A program made the translations under genes and the position numbers. 64,000 bases of DNA from an uncultured Arachnia sp. (GTDB taxonomy: Bacteria; Actinomycetota; Actinomycetes; Propionibacteriales; Propionibacteriaceae), in assembly GCA_947493995.1 (NCBI GenBank), contig CANLTJ010000008.1, positions 1-64,000 of the forward strand, read 5' to 3'. How positions within the stretch are numbered: the first letter of the stretch is position 1; every line of letters starts with the position of its first letter. The notes beneath the pieces are model-generated. The model was not told the origin of the DNA and did no database searches. It worked only from the letters and a program-made list of their open reading frames with translations. This document shows, piece after piece, positions 61,139 to 64,000 of the stretch.

Positions 61139-64000
61139 CTAGTCGTCGTGCGATGCGGCTGGCAGCAGCGCGGATAGTTCGGGGGTGCCGTAGGTGAGGA
61201 AGACCAGGTCAGCGTCGTCGCTCTCATCCCAGGTAGCACGGTCGAACGTCACCGGCAGCGGGGCGAGCGGCGACGGGTCGAAGTATTCCTCGATGTCGTG
61301 CACGCCATCGTCTTTTCGGAAGGACAGAGCTGAGAGTGCTTCCGCCGGAGGCTTGAGCCAATACACCCGAGGACGGGAAGGGTCGGGCTCGAAGGCATCA
61401 CTGGTTAGGCCGTTCGCGGTGAGTACACGTTCCAGGTCTCGCAGAGATGTACCGCCCTCCAGCGTTGGCGGCTGCTTGATCCGACCGCCACCGCCGGGTT
61501 CGCCCATGTCGTCGTTGCCGACAGGCTCACTCTTGATGTCCACGACCTGCTGGCGAATCTGTCCGACTTCGGAGTCGATCTCGGTGGTCGTTGCGTGGCC
61601 AGTCAGTGCCAGACGCTCGATAGCCTTCTCAATATTGGCGAGCACTGGGGCTGCGTCGCCCACGATGTCGGTGAAGTCGCCATAGTCCTCGGCGATGCCC
61701 TTGTACACCTGCTCCTCAACGGTGTCAGCGTAGAAATAGTTGCTGATGCGGATGTCCTTGTACGACGCGCCGATGCGGTCGACGCGCCCGATCCGTTGCT
61801 CGACGCGCATGAGGTTCCAAGGCATGTCGTAGTTGATGAGCCGTCCCGAGGTTTGCAGGTTCAGACCCTCACTCATCGAGTCGGTACCGATGAGAACTTC
61901 AAGCTCACCACTGCGGAACCTGGTCTTGATCTCAGACTTCGTAACCTCGGTCCAGCTTCCAGACTCGACGTTGTAGACCTCACCGCCCCGGCCCGAGTAG
62001 CAGCCGAGGCGGCGGTAGCCCGCCGTGAGCAGCCGGTCACGGACGTAATCCATCGTGTCGGCATACTGCGTGAAGACAACCACCGACGAGTACGTGTTCA
62101 GCGCCTCGGTCACGTCCGCGACGAGTTTGCTGGCCTTGCTGTCCTCGCCGGTGATGCTGTCCAAATCTTGGAGGAATGACTTTAGTTCGACTATCTCGTC
62201 GCGAAGTCGATCGGCCATCGTGTCGAACACCTCCGGCTCGAACAGCGAGCCCTCGACATCTATGTTGTCGTCGTCGGTGAGAAGCTCAGCGAGGTTCTTT
62301 CCATCCTCCAGCACACTCAGTCGACGGCGAAGAGACCGTTTGATCGCTTCGAACGACGAGGTCAGTCGGCGGCGATAGACGGTCATGATGAACCCGAGCG
62401 CCTGATTGCCCGCCTCGGCCATGTAAGCGTTGTAGTGGCGGCGGATGTACTCCTCGATCCGCTCATACAAGCGTCGCTCGTTCGGTTGCAGAGGGATGAA
62501 CTCGTCTTTGACGTGGCGATACGGGATGACCACATCGTCAGGGATGATCCCCGCTGCCTGGTACTCGCGCATGGTCTTTCGTGTGTTGCGGAAGACACGA
62601 TCCCGCATCGGAGTGTGGCGACGGAGCCACTTGTCCATCCACTCGGAGGTCTCGTTCGGGAACTTGGCCTTCAGGTCGGCGCTCGGCGGGTTCCCGGCTA
62701 GAGCCGTGACCACGTACGCTCCCGTCCAGCCGAGTGCGTCGTCGATCTCCCGTTCGAGGTCAGCGTCCCGCTCGGCCTGTGGGTCGGCGAAGTAGTCCTC
62801 CAACATCGCGCACAACAGGTCCCAGTGCCGGTGCATCGGGTCGATTGCGAGCAGCTTGAAGTACCGAATGAAGTCGTCGGCGCTGACGCCCCACCGACCC
62901 TTGAGCCCGAGCAGGGAGATCAAGTCCCAGGCTTCATGTGGGTTCATCTGCATCGGTGTTGCCGTGGCGAGGTACAGCGCCCGCCACATCTCCTTGTCGC
63001 GCATCTCTTGAAGTAGCGCCAGCAATGAGTTCGGAGTGTCGGTCGGCTTGGAGCCGCGTCGCCGGGCGTGATGAGCCTCGTCAACCAGGACAACGTCCCA
63101 TGGTCCGGCGTCGAGTATCTGCCGCCGGCGGTCGCGACGGCGAGCAAGGTGCGACGAAGCGAGCACGATGGGGAACGCGGACCACGGATTCGCGTTCGGA
63201 TCGACCGGGATCGGCGCATCGCAGCGATCTACGAAAGCACCCTTGTCGAAGCGTGCCACATCGAGGTTCATCTTCTCGTGGAGTTCCTCTTGCCACTGCT
63301 TCATCACGGAGGCGGGGACGAGCAGCAGCGCCTTCTTCGCCCGGCCTGATGTGAAGAGTTCGCGGAGGACCATGCCCGCTTCCACAGTCTTGCCGAGCCC
63401 AACCTCATCGGCGAGCAGGTAGCCGCGCGGGTAGGTGCTCACGACACGGCTGATGAGCTCCGCTTGGTGCGGGAGAGGCTGCGCCCATGCCGATCCGACG
63501 CCCGTCCAGGGCGATGCGGTGGGTGCATCGCGCAGTGCGACGAGCTCGTCCCATGCTGCCTCGACATCGAACTCCTCGGTGTCCTCTCCGGACGAGGTCG
63601 GCGTCTCCAGAGGTGGCAAGACAACGCCGGGTGGAAGCGGCGGTGTCTCGGGGGCCTGCTCGATGAGGTGCTTCCGCACTGCCGACGGCAGGTCTATGAC
63701 TGCCCATCCTGCATCAGCGTTGTCGGTCCAGTGCTTTTCGAAGTCGAGCACCTTGTGGACACCCAGGTAGTCCCAGATCGGCACATTCCAGGATGGGTAG
63801 GCGTCGAACGTCTCATGGTTCCTCGCCCAGGCCGTCACCGACGAGTTGTTCGATCCGTTGAAGGCGACTCGATTCCCGTACCGATCCGCGAAGATGCCGT
63901 ACTTGGTGTGGAAGTAGCGTCCCGACTGTAGGTGCGTCAGCAGCTCACCGTCTTCTCCCCTTGGGACACCGACGCGAATCTCAAGCCTGTCCGTGGCGAC
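61139..64000 (-). CDS. PLD-nuclease/SNF2 helicase fusion, 5' end outside the window
   Basis: 953 residues are visible, and the frame is still open at 64000. The N-terminal visible part has a phospholipase-D-type HKD motif: RYFHTKYGIFAD and VAFNGSNNSS. It is followed by an SNF2/DEAD-type helicase: LLADEVGLGKTVEAG (Walker A), VVLVDEAHHARR, LYLATATPMQ, FRSGELEVLIGTDSMSEGLN, and EQRIGRVDRIG. Combinations of PLD nuclease and SNF2 helicase are known in anti-phage proteins related to DISARM. It converges on the dead methyltransferase gene, overlapping its end by 4 bp. Confidence 0.85.
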   Translation of the reverse strand, partial: VATDRLEIRVGVPRGEDGELLTHLQSGRYFHTKYGIFADRYGNRVAFNGSNNSSVTAWARNHETFDAYPSWNVPIWDYLGVHKVLDFEKHWTDNADAGWAVIDLPSAVRKHLIEQAPETPPLPPGVVLPPLETPTSSGEDTEEFDVEAAWDELVALRDAPTASPWTGVGSAWAQPLPHQAELISRVVSTYPRGYLLADEVGLGKTVEAGMVLRELFTSGRAKKALLLVPASVMKQWQEELHEKMNLDVARFDKGAFVDRCDAPIPVDPNANPWSAFPIVLASSHLARRRDRRRQILDAGPWDVVLVDEAHHARRRGSKPTDTPNSLLALLQEMRDKEMWRALYLATATPMQMNPHEAWDLISLLGLKGRWGVSADDFIRYFKLLAIDPMHRHWDLLCAMLEDYFADPQAERDADLEREIDDALGWTGAYVVTALAGNPPSADLKAKFPNETSEWMDKWLRRHTPMRDRVFRNTRKTMREYQAAGIIPDDVVIPYRHVKDEFIPLQPNERRLYERIEEYIRRHYNAYMAEAGNQALGFIMTVYRRRLTSSFEAIKRSLRRRLSVLEDGKNLAELLTDDDNIDVEGSLFEPEVFDTMADRLRDEIVELKSFLQDLDSITGEDSKASKLVADVTEALNTYSSVVVFTQYADTMDYVRDRLLTAGYRRLGCYSGRGGEVYNVESGSWTEVTKSEIKTRFRSGELEVLIGTDSMSEGLNLQTSGRLINYDMPWNLMRVEQRIGRVDRIGASYKDIRISNYFYADTVEEQVYKGIAEDYGDFTDIVGDAAPVLANIEKAIERLALTGHATTTEIDSEVGQIRQQVVDIKSEPVGNDDMGEPGGGGRIKQPPTLEGGTSLRDLERVLTANGLTSDAFEPDPSRPRVYWLKPPAEALSALSFRKDDGVHDIEEYFDPSPLAPLPVTFDRATWDESDDADLVFLTYGTPELSALLPAASHDD

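Larger units (their letters stand above)
58560..61142 (+). pseudogene. Phage-type DNA cytosine methyltransferase, decayed and IS-interrupted
   Basis: The remains of a C5-cytosine methyltransferase. Motif I LFSGYGGLDLAVE, then an in-frame TAG at 58752 where the sequence resumes as SGAPNLGDITTIDW, motif IV GGFPCQNVS with the catalytic Cys, and motif VI WVVIENVRGLL. An IS256-family element sits at 59153-60580. Removing it joins GDLA to DLRLDARWIGLPASLVGAP exactly. Then one extra C shifts the frame before HQRFRIFALAR, and at least two more shifts separate TPLATDSSRGG from the C-terminal ITALGNGVLP. The gene is dead. Confidence 0.85.

Overview
High-GC actinobacterial DNA, probably Propionibacteriales. 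The grounds are the gene order rsmI-tatD-rsmA-ispE with a divergent protein O-mannosyltransferase, an Rpf-type cell-wall enzyme, a DUF222/HNH (13E12-like) protein, and many starts that look leaderless (TAnnnT about 6-8 nt before ATG/GTG). The genus assignment is a guess.

Layout. 1-3.7 kb: a lipoprotein gene cut by an IS21-family element with a 6-bp target duplication. 4-8 kb: a tRNA-Gln-like gene, tag, a DUF222/HNH protein, a degenerate 56-bp tandem repeat, and an Rpf-like transglycosylase behind a probable c-di-AMP (ydaO-type) riboswitch. 8.2-24.8 kb: a chromosomal core with TetR, MarR, ispE, rsmA, tatD, rsmI, pmt, a FAD enzyme, uracil permease, flavin reductase, orphan trpB, a cupin, DUF421, a small Cys-rich protein behind a CsoR-type palindrome, FMO+SDR, a pRiA4b ORF-3 protein and YbaK. 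24.8-27.7 kb: an orphan antitoxin with a wrecked VapC toxin, a hypothetical gene, an intact RelBE-type pair and a CPBP-like membrane protein.

27.9-41.7 kb is a glycan locus. UDP-glucuronate decarboxylase and a FAD oxidoreductase are followed by two divergent, translationally coupled operons of mirrored content: GT2-ABC-GT4-amidohydrolase on the minus strand, and a 33-aa ORF-deacetylase-GT4-amidohydrolase-GT2 on the plus strand. A GT-C-like membrane protein and a 2-hydroxyacid dehydrogenase follow. The second amidohydrolase paralogue has Cys where an Asp is expected. This is the best candidate for an undescribed system.

42.9-46.9 kb: a secreted endonuclease/exonuclease/phosphatase gene cut by a second, different IS21-family element, again with a 6-bp duplication and exact frame restoration on virtual excision. 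46.9-64 kb: an accessory, probably mobilisable defence region. It holds a HEPN-motif protein whose leader carries an intrinsic terminator, an HTH protein, a small membrane protein, DprA, an IetAS-like protease/ATPase pair, a MobF relaxase-helicase with its ribosome site in a hairpin, a decayed cytosine methyltransferase carrying an IS256-family insertion, and a PLD-SNF2 helicase running off the right edge.
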